64,000 nt of DNA from Nitrospirillum viridazoti CBAmc (GTDB lineage: Bacteria; Pseudomonadota; Alphaproteobacteria; Azospirillales; Azospirillaceae). A model generated the notes under the pieces. The model was not told where the DNA came from. It ran no database searches and saw only the letters and a program-made list of their open reading frames with translations. The position numbers and the translations under genes are program-made. The DNA lies in contig NZ_CP022110.1 of NCBI RefSeq assembly GCF_000730165.1, positions 310,001 to 374,000 of the forward strand, written 5' to 3'. Position 1 is the stretch's first letter, and each line of letters opens with the position of its first letter. Shown here in pieces: positions 41,863-51,135 of the stretch.

Positions 41863-42519
41863 TCAGCCCCGCCGCTGGCGGAACGCCTCCAGCGCGTCCT
41901 CCATGTCCCGCGCGATAGGGATGACCAAGGGGTGGGCGGCGTAGGCGGTCCATAGGGCCGCCAGCGCCGGCCGTTTTTCCAGCATGTCCTGCGGCGTGTA
42001 GCGGGGCAGGAAACGCGCCAGGAAGATCAGCGTGGGGGCCAGCGCGCAATCAGCCAGGCTCAGCGTGCCCGGGGAGGGGGCCGGCAGGGGCCCCCTGTCC
42101 ACCACCACCTCCAGCGCGTCCAGCCCCCGCGTCAACTCCGCCACCCGGTTGGCGCCGCTGGCGGCGTCGCCGGTTTGGGCCGTCGCCCGTTGAGCCATCA
42201 GCGACAGCAGCGGCGGCAGGACGTACAGGTCCAGCAGGCGCGCCACCGTGCGCTGGGCCGCCCGCGCCACCGGATCGGCCGGAAGCAGCGCCGGCTTGGG
42301 GAAGGCGTCCTCCAAAAATTCACAAATGACCGCTGACTCCAGGATGTAGGCGCCATCGGCGTCCAGCACCGGGGTCTTCCCCAGCGGATTGATGGCCTGG
42401 AAGGCGGCCGATTTCTGGCCACCCGGGGGATCCACCAGGGGAATTTCCAGGCCCTTGGCGCGGATGGCCAGCACGACGCGGGCGGAATAGGGGGACAGGG
42501 CGGCGCCGTAAAGTTTCAA
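41863..42519 (-). CDS. Glutathione S-transferase family protein
   Basis: 218 residues with an N-terminal thioredoxin-like domain (MKLYGAALSPYSARVVLAIRAKG, cis-Pro loop NPLGKTPVLDADG, glutathione-binding ESAVICEFLEDAF) and an all-helical C-terminal domain (SLADCALAPTLIFLARFLPRY). It probably conjugates or reduces electrophiles with glutathione; the substrate is unknown. A second, unrelated GST lies at 44483. Confidence 0.88.
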   Translation of the reverse strand: MKLYGAALSPYSARVVLAIRAKGLEIPLVDPPGGQKSAAFQAINPLGKTPVLDADGAYILESAVICEFLEDAFPKPALLPADPVARAAQRTVARLLDLYVLPPLLSLMAQRATAQTGDAASGANRVAELTRGLDALEVVVDRGPLPAPSPGTLSLADCALAPTLIFLARFLPRYTPQDMLEKRPALAALWTAYAAHPLVIPIARDMEDALEAFRQRRG

Positions 42520-42608
42520 GGGCTGTCTCCTCTAACCGTAAAGGTGGACCAGGCATGATGGTCTTGCGGCTGGCGGTCAGCGGGGCCGGACGGTATGGTC
42601 ATTCCATT

Positions 42609-43181
42609 ATGCCACTGAATGCCTGCCAACCCTTGCCGGATATCGCGGGTTTCATCGGTGCCGATGAATTGCCCGACGGTCCCATCGCCCACGCCTACGC
42701 GTGGTGGCGGGGGCTGGGGGGCGGGGCCGTGCCGCCGCCCTCGGCGGCACTGGACCTGGCGGCGGTGCCGGACAGCTTCCTGCCCCATCTGGCGGTGACC
42801 ACGGCCTTCCGCGCCGATGGCCGGGTGCGGGTGGTGTTTTGCGGTTCCCTTTCCGCGTTGGCCGCCGGCAGCGACCCCACGGGCCGCTATTTCGATGAAT
42901 TCTATCCGCCCGACATGCTGGAGGCGGCGCTGGGGTTCCAGGCGGCCATCGTGCGCGACGCCCAGCCCGTCTTCGGCCAGGACCAGGTGGGCACGGACGA
43001 GGGCGTGATGTACCACGTGCCCCGCATCGGCCTGCCCTTCCAGGGCGCCGACGGCAGCCTGGACCGGCTGGCCATCGTCATGCACTACCAACCGACGCCG
43101 GAGAACTTCAAGGTGCGGTTGCGGGTGTTCCAGGATCGCGCCCGGCTGCTGCGGCGCGAACTGCGGCTGGTGGCGCTTTAA
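42609..43181 (+). CDS. PAS-domain protein (PAS_5 type), stand-alone
   Basis: About 190 residues, essentially one PAS fold of the alphaproteobacterial PAS_5 group: AYAWWRGLGGGAVPPPSAALDL, DGRVRVVFCGSLSALAAGSDPTGRYFDEFYP, then a strand with VMYHVPRIGLPF and LAIVMHYQP. No output domain is attached, so it may sense a small ligand and act through a partner, or be structural. The start is the ATG at 42609; a frame open from 42555 is an alternative. Confidence 0.72.
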   Translation: MPLNACQPLPDIAGFIGADELPDGPIAHAYAWWRGLGGGAVPPPSAALDLAAVPDSFLPHLAVTTAFRADGRVRVVFCGSLSALAAGSDPTGRYFDEFYPPDMLEAALGFQAAIVRDAQPVFGQDQVGTDEGVMYHVPRIGLPFQGADGSLDRLAIVMHYQPTPENFKVRLRVFQDRARLLRRELRLVAL

Positions 43182-43317
43182 GGCCACAGTGGCCGAAGGA
43201 AGTGTGCGGCCGCGGCATTCAAACGTTGCGTGGAATTCACCCCGGGCGCGATAATAATTACCCGGACGGTTCACCATGCGGGGGGCCGCCGTGCCGTCCG
43301 TCGAAGGATGTTCTCCC

Positions 43318-44463
43318 GTGTCTGAGGCACCGCACACCCGGCCCCCCCTTCCGCCGCCGGAAGGGGCCCCGTCACCGGGGGAGGGCCGCGAGGCTTCCAC
43401 GGCATCCTCGCGTCGCCCTGTGCCGCGCCGACATGTCCTGGCGGGTGCCGCCGGCGCCCTGGCGGCGGCTGGGCTGGGTTGGGGCGGCGGCGGCCGGGGC
43501 GGCCACGCCGAATCCATCCGCTTCCTGACCATCGGCACCGGCACCACCGGCGGCACCTACTTTCCCATCGGCGGCATCCTGGCCAACGCCATCAGCAACC
43601 CGCCGGGCAGCCCGGGCTGCGACCGGGGCGGCAGCTGCGGCATTCCGGGCGTCATCGCCGTGGCGCAGACCACCTCCGGCGCGGTGGAGAATATCGAGGC
43701 CCTGCGTACCGCCCGGTATGAGACGGGGCTGGTGCAGGCCGACATCGGCTTCCTGGCCTACAAGGGCAAGGGCCCCTACGCCGGCAAGCCGCCCTTCACC
43801 GAGCTGCGGGCTCTGGCCAACCTGTACAGTGAGACGGTCCATTTGGTGGTGCGGGGCGACAGTCCCATCAAGACGGTGAACGACCTGAAGGGCCGGCGCG
43901 TGGCCCTGGGCGAGAAGGGTTCTGGCACCCTGCCCACCGCGCTGCTGATCCTGCAGGCGCACGACCTGTCGGAAAAGACGGTGCAGCCCTTCTACCTCAA
44001 CCCCGGCACCGCGGGGGACCGCCTGGCCTCGGGCCAGCTGGACGCCTTCTTCATCATTGGCGGCTACCCCCTGCCGGCGGTGGCCGACGTGGCGGCGCGC
44101 CTGCCGGTGCGCCTGATCTCCATCATCGACGCCCGCCTGCCGCGCCTCAGCCCCGGCCTGCCCCTGTTCACCGAGACCACCATCGGCGGCGACGGCGCCT
44201 ATGTCGGCGTGCCGGAGACCAAGACCCTGGGCGTGGGCGCCCAATGGCTGGCCACCACCGCCCTGCCGGATGAGCTGGCCTACGGCATCGTCAAGGCGCT
44301 GTGGCATCCCAACACCCACCGCCTGCTGGTGGCGGGCCACCCTCGGGGCGACAGCATCCGCAAGGAAGCGGCGTTGACCGGCCTGGCCGTGCCCCTGCAC
44401 CCGGGGGCCGCGCGCTATTACCGGGAGCAGGGCTTCGACGTGACCCTGGCCACGTCGGGCTGA
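43318..44463 (+). CDS. TAXI-family TRAP transporter solute-binding protein
   Basis: Periplasmic binding protein of the TAXI TRAP class. A twin-arginine-like leader (RRPVPRRHVLAGAAGALAAAGLG) is followed by the mature start SIRFLTIGTGTTGGTYFPIGG, typical of the family, and by QADIGFLAYKG, VNDLKGRRVALGEKGSGT and LDAFFIIGGYP. The GTG at 43318 is preferred because AAGGA lies 9 bases upstream; an ATG at 43276 is in frame. 381 residues. No TRAP membrane subunit is nearby, so it is either an orphan or paired with a permease elsewhere. Confidence 0.87.
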   Translation: MSEAPHTRPPLPPPEGAPSPGEGREASTASSRRPVPRRHVLAGAAGALAAAGLGWGGGGRGGHAESIRFLTIGTGTTGGTYFPIGGILANAISNPPGSPGCDRGGSCGIPGVIAVAQTTSGAVENIEALRTARYETGLVQADIGFLAYKGKGPYAGKPPFTELRALANLYSETVHLVVRGDSPIKTVNDLKGRRVALGEKGSGTLPTALLILQAHDLSEKTVQPFYLNPGTAGDRLASGQLDAFFIIGGYPLPAVADVAARLPVRLISIIDARLPRLSPGLPLFTETTIGGDGAYVGVPETKTLGVGAQWLATTALPDELAYGIVKALWHPNTHRLLVAGHPRGDSIRKEAALTGLAVPLHPGAARYYREQGFDVTLATSG

Positions 44464-44482
44464 CCCACGTCGGGTTGACCCC

Positions 44483-45160
44483 TTAATCCAGGAGCATGTC
44501 CAGGACGACGGTTTCCTTCGCGGCATCCGCGCGCCAGTCCCTCATGGCGGGCAGGGCCTCGATGGCGTCGACATAGGCCTGGGACGCCTCGCTCAGCGGT
44601 ACCTTCCACGTCTGGAAGCGGGTGACGACCGGGGCGTACATGGCGTCGGCGATGGTGAAGGCGCCGAACAGGAAGGGGCCGCCGTACCGGCCCAGGCAAT
44701 CGGCCCAGATGGATTGGATGCGGGTGATGTCGCCGGCGGCCTTGGCCAGACGCTCCGGCCGGTCGATGGTGCGGCCCAGATCCATGAACAGGTTGCGGCG
44801 CACGTCCATGAAGCCGGAGTGCATCTCGGCACTGATGGACCGCGCATGGGCGCGGGTGGCGGCGTCTTCCGGCCACAGCCGGGCGTCGGGCGCCAGCTCG
44901 GCGGCGTATTCGCAGATGGCCAGGCTGTCCCACACCGTGACGTCCCCGCCGGGAGCGCGGTGGGGCCCCGTGCGATGGATCAGGGCCGGCACCTTGCCCG
45001 CCGGGCTGTGGGCCAGCATGCGCGCCTTGCTGTCCGCCTGCCGCAGGGGGATCACCACCTCCTCGAAGGCCAGGCCGGCGTGGCGCAGCGCCAGGTAGGG
45101 GCGCAGCGACCAGGAGGAATAGGTCTTGCTGCCCAGGATCAGGGTCAGGTCGATGGACAT
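44483..45160 (-). CDS. Glutathione S-transferase family protein
   Basis: 225 residues. N-terminal thioredoxin-like domain with SKTYSSWSLRPYLALRHAG (Ser-Ser-Trp-Ser active-site region of zeta/YfcF-like GSTs), AGKVPALIHR and VWDSLAICEYAAE. The helical C-terminal domain includes RRNLFMDLG and FLFGAFTIADAMYAPVVTRF. The ATG at 45160 follows a weak purine-rich site. Its upstream region was the target of the IS insertion at 45252, about 90 bases from the start, so its promoter may have been altered. Confidence 0.88.
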   Translation of the reverse strand: MSIDLTLILGSKTYSSWSLRPYLALRHAGLAFEEVVIPLRQADSKARMLAHSPAGKVPALIHRTGPHRAPGGDVTVWDSLAICEYAAELAPDARLWPEDAATRAHARSISAEMHSGFMDVRRNLFMDLGRTIDRPERLAKAAGDITRIQSIWADCLGRYGGPFLFGAFTIADAMYAPVVTRFQTWKVPLSEASQAYVDAIEALPAMRDWRADAAKETVVLDMLLD

Positions 45161-45251
45161 GGGGCTGGTCCCTCGGGATCAATGACGACGGGCGGGTGAG
45201 GGTAGCGGCGGATGTCCTGTCGCGCCAGCGGTGTTGCCGCCGGTGTGACGC

Positions 45252-46484
45252 CCAGGGGAATCGCTTGAAGGGGGTTATGCGGACTGTGTGATGACGGCGT
45301 GAAGGTATTGGGTATCCCATGCGGCGGATTTTCTTCGGACTTTGAGGCTGTGCTTATCCTTTGCGCCGCGCAGGAGGTTCAAGGCCATGTGTCGGATGGT
45401 TGCCATGTTGTGGGGGCCGTTGCCGGATCTGAGACGGCTCAAGTCTTCATGGAAGACGACATCGAGGACCCAGTGGAGCCGGTTTTCGATATGCCAGTGG
45501 GCTCGGACGGCATGAGCGAAGAGGCGCGTGTCGAGTTTTTGAGATGACAGGTAGTATCGGCGTTCCCGGCTGGTTTTGCCGTCACGCTCGATCTCGGCTT
45601 CGACCATGGCGATGGCCTTGAGGCCGGGGAAGCGGGGCTCGCCGGGGAAGCGGCGGTCTGTGGTAAGCCAGTCAACTTCGTGGCTGACGACATGGCGGCG
45701 CACCTCGATGCGGCCGTGCTCGCCATCGGTCGTGTCGAACGTGTCGGCGGCAGGCAGATCGTCGAAGTGGCGGATGACCTCGCTGTGCAGGTTGGGCCAG
45801 TTCTCTTTGATGGCCAGCAGGTAATCGGCGCCTTTATCGAGAATCTTCTGGGCGATCTTGGTCTGGCAGCCCATCGCATCGATGGTGACGAGCGCCCCGG
45901 TCAACGCCAAGCGGTCGAGCAGCAACGGAATGGCCGTAATCTCATTCGACTTGGCCTCGCAAGCTTGCTGGCCCAGCACCAAGCGCTGCCGGCTGGCCCA
46001 GGCTGAAACGAGATGCAGCGGATTGCGATCCTTCGCCCGGTCATGCGTCCGCCGCGAGGTCTTACCGTCGATCGCGACGATGTCGGGCTCGGCCTCGCGC
46101 AGCCCCTCGACCCAGTCGCCGAAGCATCGCGCAAAAAGATCGCCGTCGAGCGCGTTGAGGATGTCGTTCAGCGTATCGTGGCTCGGAATCCCGCCCGCAT
46201 AGGGCAAAAACCGCCGCAGGAAATCCCGGTTCATCGTGCCCCAGCGCCGAATCTCGACGAAATCCTCAGCCCCCGCGATCGTTGCGCAGAGCACCACAAG
46301 CAGAATCTCCGGCAGTGGATAAATGACCTTCCAGGATTGCCGCGGATCGCTGAGCGCCGCAAAATGGTCGAGAAGCGAACCGGCCATCGAGAACTCCAGA
46401 TCAATGGAGCCTCCTACGAATCACAGATCGCCACCGCTCCGAAAGCCCCGTCTTGTCAAGACCCGCTTCAAGCGATTGCCGTGG
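45252..46484 (-). mobile_element. ISAs1-family insertion sequence, complete
   Basis: About 1.23 kb. Terminal inverted repeats start CCAGGGGAATCGCTTGAAG on the left and CCACGGCAATCGCTTGAAG on the right, 20 or more of 24 positions matching. Direct repeats TGTGACGC flank both ends (45244-45251 and 46485-46492); they can be read as 8-10 bases, as expected for ISAs1 elements. The transposase is intact, so the insertion looks recent and possibly still mobile. Confidence 0.92.
45275..46387 (-). CDS. ISAs1-family transposase
   Basis: 370 residues, full length. N-terminal DDE_Tnp_1-associated domain (LLDHFAALSDPRQSWKVIYPLPEILLVVLCATIAGAEDF) followed by the DDE domain: IVAIDGKTSRRTHD (first Asp), ALVTIDAMGCQTKIAQKI (second Asp), and RAHWHIENRLHWVLDVVFHEDLSR with the last Glu. 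Base composition is lower in GC than the genome average, consistent with acquisition. Confidence 0.96.
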   Translation of the reverse strand: MAGSLLDHFAALSDPRQSWKVIYPLPEILLVVLCATIAGAEDFVEIRRWGTMNRDFLRRFLPYAGGIPSHDTLNDILNALDGDLFARCFGDWVEGLREAEPDIVAIDGKTSRRTHDRAKDRNPLHLVSAWASRQRLVLGQQACEAKSNEITAIPLLLDRLALTGALVTIDAMGCQTKIAQKILDKGADYLLAIKENWPNLHSEVIRHFDDLPAADTFDTTDGEHGRIEVRRHVVSHEVDWLTTDRRFPGEPRFPGLKAIAMVEAEIERDGKTSRERRYYLSSQKLDTRLFAHAVRAHWHIENRLHWVLDVVFHEDLSRLRSGNGPHNMATIRHMALNLLRGAKDKHSLKVRRKSAAWDTQYLHAVITQSA

Positions 46485-46565
46485 TGTGACGCCGCCGCGT
46501 TTGAAACCGGGGCCCGGATGTGGAACCCTGCGCGCCTGACTTTCCGAAGCCGAAAGGTTCCGCCC

Positions 46566-47978
46566 GTGCTGCCCTGCTTCCTGGCCCAGAAGGCCGCCGA
46601 CACCGTCACCCTGATCCCTGTGCGCAAGGATGGGCTGGACGCCTGGCTGGAAACCGCCCCGGCCGCCACCGCCGCCTGGGTGCGCAGCGTCGGCTTCATG
46701 GCAGAGCCCGGCGCCACCGCCCTGCTGCCGTCCGCCGATGGGCAGTTGGACCGGGTACTGGTGGGTGTGGGCGAGACGCTGGATCTGTGGAGCTTCGCCG
46801 GCCTGCCGACGACGCTGCCGGCAGGCCCTAAAACGCCTAAGGGCGCCGGCGCCAGCTACGCCCTGGACGACAGCCTGACGCCCGAGCAGGCGACGGCCGC
46901 CGCCACCGGCTGGGCGTTGGCCAGCTACCGCTTCACCCGGTATCGCAAGGCGACGAAGGACCTGCCGCGTCTGGTACTGCCGGCCGGGGCCGATGCCGCG
47001 GCCGTGGACAGCATGGCCCGCGCCGTCTACCTGGTACGCGACCTGATCAACACGCCGGCGGAGGACATGGGGCCGGCCGACCTGGCCGCCACCGCCAAGG
47101 AACTGGGGGCGGAGTTCGGCGCCGAGGTCTCGGTCATCGTTGGCGACGACCTGCTGACCCACAATTACCCCACCGTCCATGCCGTGGGCCGGGCGGCGGA
47201 CAAGAAGCCGCATTTCATCGACCTCACCTGGGGCGACGCCGCCAACCCACTGGTCTGCCTGGTGGGCAAGGGCGTGTGCTTCGACAGCGGCGGCCTGGAC
47301 ATCAAGGCGGCCGGCGGCATGCTGCTGATGAAGAAGGACATGGGCGGTGCCGCCCATGTGCTGGGCTTGGCGCGCCTGGTCATGGCGGCCAAGCTGCAGG
47401 TGCGCCTGCGCGTGCTGGTGCCGGCGGTGGAGAACGCCATTTCCGGCAACGCCTTCCGCCCCATGGACATCATCACCACCCGCAAGGGCCTGACGGTGGA
47501 GATTGGCAACACGGATGCCGAGGGCCGACTGATCCTGTGCGACGCCCTGGCGGACGCCGACAGCGCCAAGCCCGCCCTGATCCTGGACTTCGCCACCCTG
47601 ACGGGCGCCGCCCGCATCGCGCTGGGCACCGACCTGCCGGCCCTGTTCGCCAACGACGACAAGCTGGCCGACGACATCCTGGCCGCCGCCAAGGAAACCG
47701 GCGATCCGCTGTGGCGCATGCCGTTGTGGCAGGGCTACGCCAAGCAGCTGGACAGCAAGATCGCCGACCTGAACAACGCGCCCGGCGGCGGCTATGGCGG
47801 CGCCATCACGGCGGCCCTGTACCTGGAGCGCTTCATCACCAAGGGCACCCCCTGGGCCCACATCGACCTGATGGCCTGGAACGCCAGCGCCAAGCCCGGC
47901 CGGCCGGAGGGGGGCGAGGCCATGGGCCTGCGCGCCGCCTTCGCCATGCTGAGCCGCCGGTACCCGGCCCAGGCCTGA
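46566..47978 (+). CDS. Leucyl aminopeptidase family protein (M17)
   Basis: Removes N-terminal amino acids from peptides with two bound metal ions. The C-terminal M17 domain shows GKGVCFDSGGLDIK (metal Asp/Lys), MKKDMGGAA, the signature NTDAEGRLILCDAL, and WRMPLW...DLNN. 470 residues from the GTG at 46566, which has GAAAGG 9 bases upstream; this is the alphaproteobacterial PepA-like type. The IS right end lies 80 bases upstream, so the native promoter may be displaced. Confidence 0.92.
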   Translation: MLPCFLAQKAADTVTLIPVRKDGLDAWLETAPAATAAWVRSVGFMAEPGATALLPSADGQLDRVLVGVGETLDLWSFAGLPTTLPAGPKTPKGAGASYALDDSLTPEQATAAATGWALASYRFTRYRKATKDLPRLVLPAGADAAAVDSMARAVYLVRDLINTPAEDMGPADLAATAKELGAEFGAEVSVIVGDDLLTHNYPTVHAVGRAADKKPHFIDLTWGDAANPLVCLVGKGVCFDSGGLDIKAAGGMLLMKKDMGGAAHVLGLARLVMAAKLQVRLRVLVPAVENAISGNAFRPMDIITTRKGLTVEIGNTDAEGRLILCDALADADSAKPALILDFATLTGAARIALGTDLPALFANDDKLADDILAAAKETGDPLWRMPLWQGYAKQLDSKIADLNNAPGGGYGGAITAALYLERFITKGTPWAHIDLMAWNASAKPGRPEGGEAMGLRAAFAMLSRRYPAQA

Positions 47979-48199
47979 AATTCTCCGGCACCTTCCGGGA
48001 AATGACCGGGACGCACCGGCCTGGATAAAAAATAACTATGTAGCCTTCCGCTACCCCTTCGGGGGTGGCAAGCCCTTGCCGCTGGGCGGGACTTTCGGCA
48101 CACTCCCGACAGTTGCGGCTGGCCGATACGCTGTCGGAATGACGGCGGGGCCGGAACAACGGGCGGGCCGGATAAACGTTTCCGGGTGCGGGGGGCATC

Positions 48200-48631
48200 A
48201 TGTCGCGTAATCTCGAAGCCCTGGAACTCTGGCGCGGCGCGCTGGTGGCCAGCGTGCGGGCCGCCAGCCCGGACCTCTCGGCCCGCCAGCTGGCTTTGCT
48301 GCTGACTGTCTACATGACCCCGCCGCCCCACACGGTGCGCGGCCTGGCGGCGACGCTGAATGTGTCCAAGCCCGCCATCACCCGCGCCCTGGACCGGCTG
48401 GGCCGCCTGGGTTTCACCAAGCGCAAGCGTGACGCGGAGGACCGGCGCAACGTCCTGGTCCAGCGCACGGTCAAGGGCTCCGTGTTCCTGCATGAGTTCG
48501 GGCAGATGGTGATTGACGCGGGCGCCGTGCAGGGCGCATTGGACGGGGCACGCGCCGCCGTGCCCCGGCCGGCCGCCGCGACCCCCGTCGCCCCCCCGTC
48601 AGCTTCGGAGCCGGTTTCAGCGCCGGTATGA
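48200..48631 (+). CDS. MarR-family transcriptional regulator
   Basis: 143 residues, dimeric winged-helix DNA-binding protein. HTH region VRGLAATLNVSKPAITRALDRLGRLGFTKRKRDAEDRRNVLV (recognition helix and wing) is classic for MarR. A Pro/Ala-rich tail follows. An inverted repeat CCGACAG...CTGTCGG lies upstream at 48106-48137 and may be its operator (inference). It ends 6 bases before the C40 peptidase gene, so they probably share a transcript. Confidence 0.85.
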   Translation: MSRNLEALELWRGALVASVRAASPDLSARQLALLLTVYMTPPPHTVRGLAATLNVSKPAITRALDRLGRLGFTKRKRDAEDRRNVLVQRTVKGSVFLHEFGQMVIDAGAVQGALDGARAAVPRPAAATPVAPPSASEPVSAPV

Positions 48632-48637
48632 TGTGAG

Positions 48638-49507
48638 ATGTCCAGCAAAGCGAAGACCACGCCGGCCCTAGACCCGCGCGTGAACCCTTACCGTTCCGAC
48701 CTCGCCTCCGCCCACCTTTACGGCAAGGTCACGGCCGAGCGCTATGTCGACGGCGTGGCCTGCCAGGTGCGCGCCGGCTACGTCAGCCTGAAGGAAGAAC
48801 CCACCTTCACCGCCCGCCAGTCCAGCCAGCTGCTGTTCGGCGAGGTGTTCACGGTGTTCGAGGAGAAGGACGGCTGGGTCTGGGGCCAGAACGCCACCGA
48901 CGGCTATGTCGGCTACCTGCAGCTGGAGGCCCTGGATGATGAACTGGCGGAGCCGACGCACAAGCTGACGGCCCTGCGCAGCTTCTTCCATCCCGAACCG
49001 GACCTGAAGACCCCGCCGCTGGACATGATCAGCCTGGGCGCGCCGCTGTGCGTGGTGGAAGAGGCCAACGGCTTCGCCGGCGTGGCCGGCGGCGGCTGGG
49101 TTCCCCTGGTGCATGTGGCGGAGATCGGCGCCGTGAAGGCTGACCCGGTGGACACCGCCCTGCGCCTGCGGGGCACGCCCTATCTGTGGGGCGGGCGCAC
49201 CAGCGTGGGCATCGACTGCTCCGGCCTGATCCAGTTGGCGCTGGACGCGGCCGGCTTGCCGTGCCCGCGCGACAGCGACCAGCAGCAGGCGGCGCTGGGT
49301 ACCGTGGTTTCGGCCGATGGCGTCGGCCACACCTTCCAGCGCGGCGACCTGGTGTTCTTCCCCGGCCATGTCGGCATCATGGCGGATGAGACCCACCTGG
49401 TGCATGCCAACGCCCATCACATGGCCACGGTGCGCGAACCCCTGGCCGACGTCCTGGCGCGGGCGGCGGCGGGCAAGGGCGTCACGGCGGTCAAGCGCCT
49501 GGGGTGA
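48638..49507 (+). CDS. C40-family (NlpC/P60) peptidase with SH3-like domains
   Basis: Cell-wall peptide hydrolase, probably a gamma-D-glutamyl-diamino acid endopeptidase. Two SH3b-like regions (about 40-100 and 115-165) precede the NlpC/P60 domain: catalytic Cys in SVGIDCSGLIQLAL, His in FFPGHVGIM and the third polar residue in LVHANAHH. No signal peptide is evident, as usual for the alphaproteobacterial group found next to leucyl aminopeptidase. 289 residues. Confidence 0.9.
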   Translation: MSSKAKTTPALDPRVNPYRSDLASAHLYGKVTAERYVDGVACQVRAGYVSLKEEPTFTARQSSQLLFGEVFTVFEEKDGWVWGQNATDGYVGYLQLEALDDELAEPTHKLTALRSFFHPEPDLKTPPLDMISLGAPLCVVEEANGFAGVAGGGWVPLVHVAEIGAVKADPVDTALRLRGTPYLWGGRTSVGIDCSGLIQLALDAAGLPCPRDSDQQQAALGTVVSADGVGHTFQRGDLVFFPGHVGIMADETHLVHANAHHMATVREPLADVLARAAAGKGVTAVKRLG

Positions 49508-49632
49508 GGGCGTGCGCGGGGCACGCTTTCGGCGAACAACCCGATGGATTTCTATCTCCTTTCGGGAGGGGGAATTGTTAGGTATGGGAAACGTTCGGAT
49601 CACGACATATGGTGTGACGAACGGAGATCCCC

Positions 49633-51135
49633 ATGCTGTCACCCCACTTCCGCGCGTTGATGGACACCGTGCCCGATGGCGTGATCGTCATCGACGGCCA
49701 GGGCACGATCCAATCCTTCAACCCCGCCTGCGAACGCCTGTTCGGCTGGACGGCGGCGGAGGTGATGGGCCGTAACGTCAAGATGCTGATGCCCGCCCCC
49801 TACCAGGACGAGCACGACCAGTATCTGGCCCGCTACCGCGCCACGGGGGAAAAGCGCATCATCGGTATCGGCCGCGAGGTCACGGGCCTGCGCCGGGACG
49901 GCACCACCTTCCCCATGGAACTGTCGGTGGGCGAGGCGCTGCAGGACGGGCCGCCGGCCTATATCGGCATCATCCGCGACATCAGCGACCGGCGGGCGGC
50001 GGAACAGGCCCTGCGCAACCGCGAGGCGCGCCTGGCCTCCATCATCGAGACCATCCCGGACGCCCTCATCGTCATCGACGGCCAGGGGCTGATCCGCTCG
50101 TTCAGCCCGGCCGCCCAGCGCCTGTTCGGCTATGCCGAGGCCGAGGTGCAGGGGCGGAACGTCAGCATGCTCATGCCCTCGCCCTACCGGGAGCAGCACG
50201 ACCAGTACATCGCCCGCTATCTCGCCACGGGGGAGAAGCGCATCATCGGCGTGGGCCGCATCGTCTCCGGCCAGCGCCGCGACGGAACCGTGTTCCCCAT
50301 GGAACTGGCGGTCGGTGCCGTGGACCTGGAGGGTGAGCGTCTGTTCACCGGCTTCATCCACGACCTGACGGAACACCAGGCGGTGGAGCGGCGGCTGCAG
50401 CAGTTGCAGGCGGAACTGCTGCACGTCAGCCGGGTCAGCGTCATGGGGCAGCTGGCGTCGGCCCTGGCGCATGAGCTGAACCAGCCGCTGACGGCGGTGG
50501 TCAATTACATCAAGGCGTCCCTGCGGCTGCTGGAGCGGACGGAGACCGTCGACATGCCCCTGGCGCGGGAGGCCATGGAAAAGGCGTCGGCGCAGGCCCT
50601 GCGGGCCGGGCAGATCATCCGGCGGCTGCGCGACTTCATCGCCAAGGGTGGTACCGACCGGCGCGCGGAAAGTCTGGATGGCCTGATCGAAGAGGCGGCC
50701 GCCCTGGCCCTGGTCGGGGCGCGGGAAAGCGGTGTGCGCATGGAATTACGCCTGCAGCGGCAGGACCTGCGCGCCGTCATCGACAAAATCCAGATCCAGC
50801 AGGTGCTGCTCAACCTCATCCGCAACGCGGTCGAGGCGATGGAGGGCCGGCCGGAACGCATCCTGTCCATCACGGCGGCCCCCGATGGGACAGGATTCAT
50901 GGAGATCGCGGTGGCTGACACCGGCCACGGACTGGATGAGGCCGTCCTGGCCCGCCTGTTCCAACCCTTCGTTTCCGGCAAGGAACGGGGCATGGGGGTG
51001 GGCCTGTCGATCAGCCGGTCCATCGTCGAGGCCCATGGCGGGCGGCTGTGGCCCGAACGTAACGAACACGGCGGCGCGACCTTCCGTTTCACGCTGCCCT
51101 TGCTGCCTGAGACCGAGAGAAACCATGACGCCTGA
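49633..51135 (+). CDS. fixL: FixL-type oxygen-sensing histidine kinase with two haem-type PAS domains
   Basis: Senses oxygen through haem and phosphorylates FixJ. PAS1 (about 5-125) and PAS2 (about 133-250) both carry the FixL haem segment: H61 in EHDQYLARY and R81 in RIIGIGR; H189 in QHDQYIARY and R209 in RIIGVGR, with the same 20-residue spacing as the proximal His and distal Arg of rhizobial FixL. The HisKA phospho-site is H280 in [10 protein letters not shown], and the HATPase domain has [18 protein letters not shown] and [18 protein letters not shown]. 500 residues, soluble, no membrane helices. It overlaps fixJ by 11 bases. Confidence 0.9.
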   Translation: MLSPHFRALMDTVPDGVIVIDGQGTIQSFNPACERLFGWTAAEVMGRNVKMLMPAPYQDEHDQYLARYRATGEKRIIGIGREVTGLRRDGTTFPMELSVGEALQDGPPAYIGIIRDISDRRAAEQALRNREARLASIIETIPDALIVIDGQGLIRSFSPAAQRLFGYAEAEVQGRNVSMLMPSPYREQHDQYIARYLATGEKRIIGVGRIVSGQRRDGTVFPMELAVGAVDLEGERLFTGFIHDLTEHQAVERRLQQLQAELLHVSRVSVMGQLASALAHELNQPLTAVVNYIKASLRLLERTETVDMPLAREAMEKASAQALRAGQIIRRLRDFIAKGGTDRRAESLDGLIEEAAALALVGARESGVRMELRLQRQDLRAVIDKIQIQQVLLNLIRNAVEAMEGRPERILSITAAPDGTGFMEIAVADTGHGLDEAVLARLFQPFVSGKERGMGVGLSISRSIVEAHGGRLWPERNEHGGATFRFTLPLLPETERNHDA

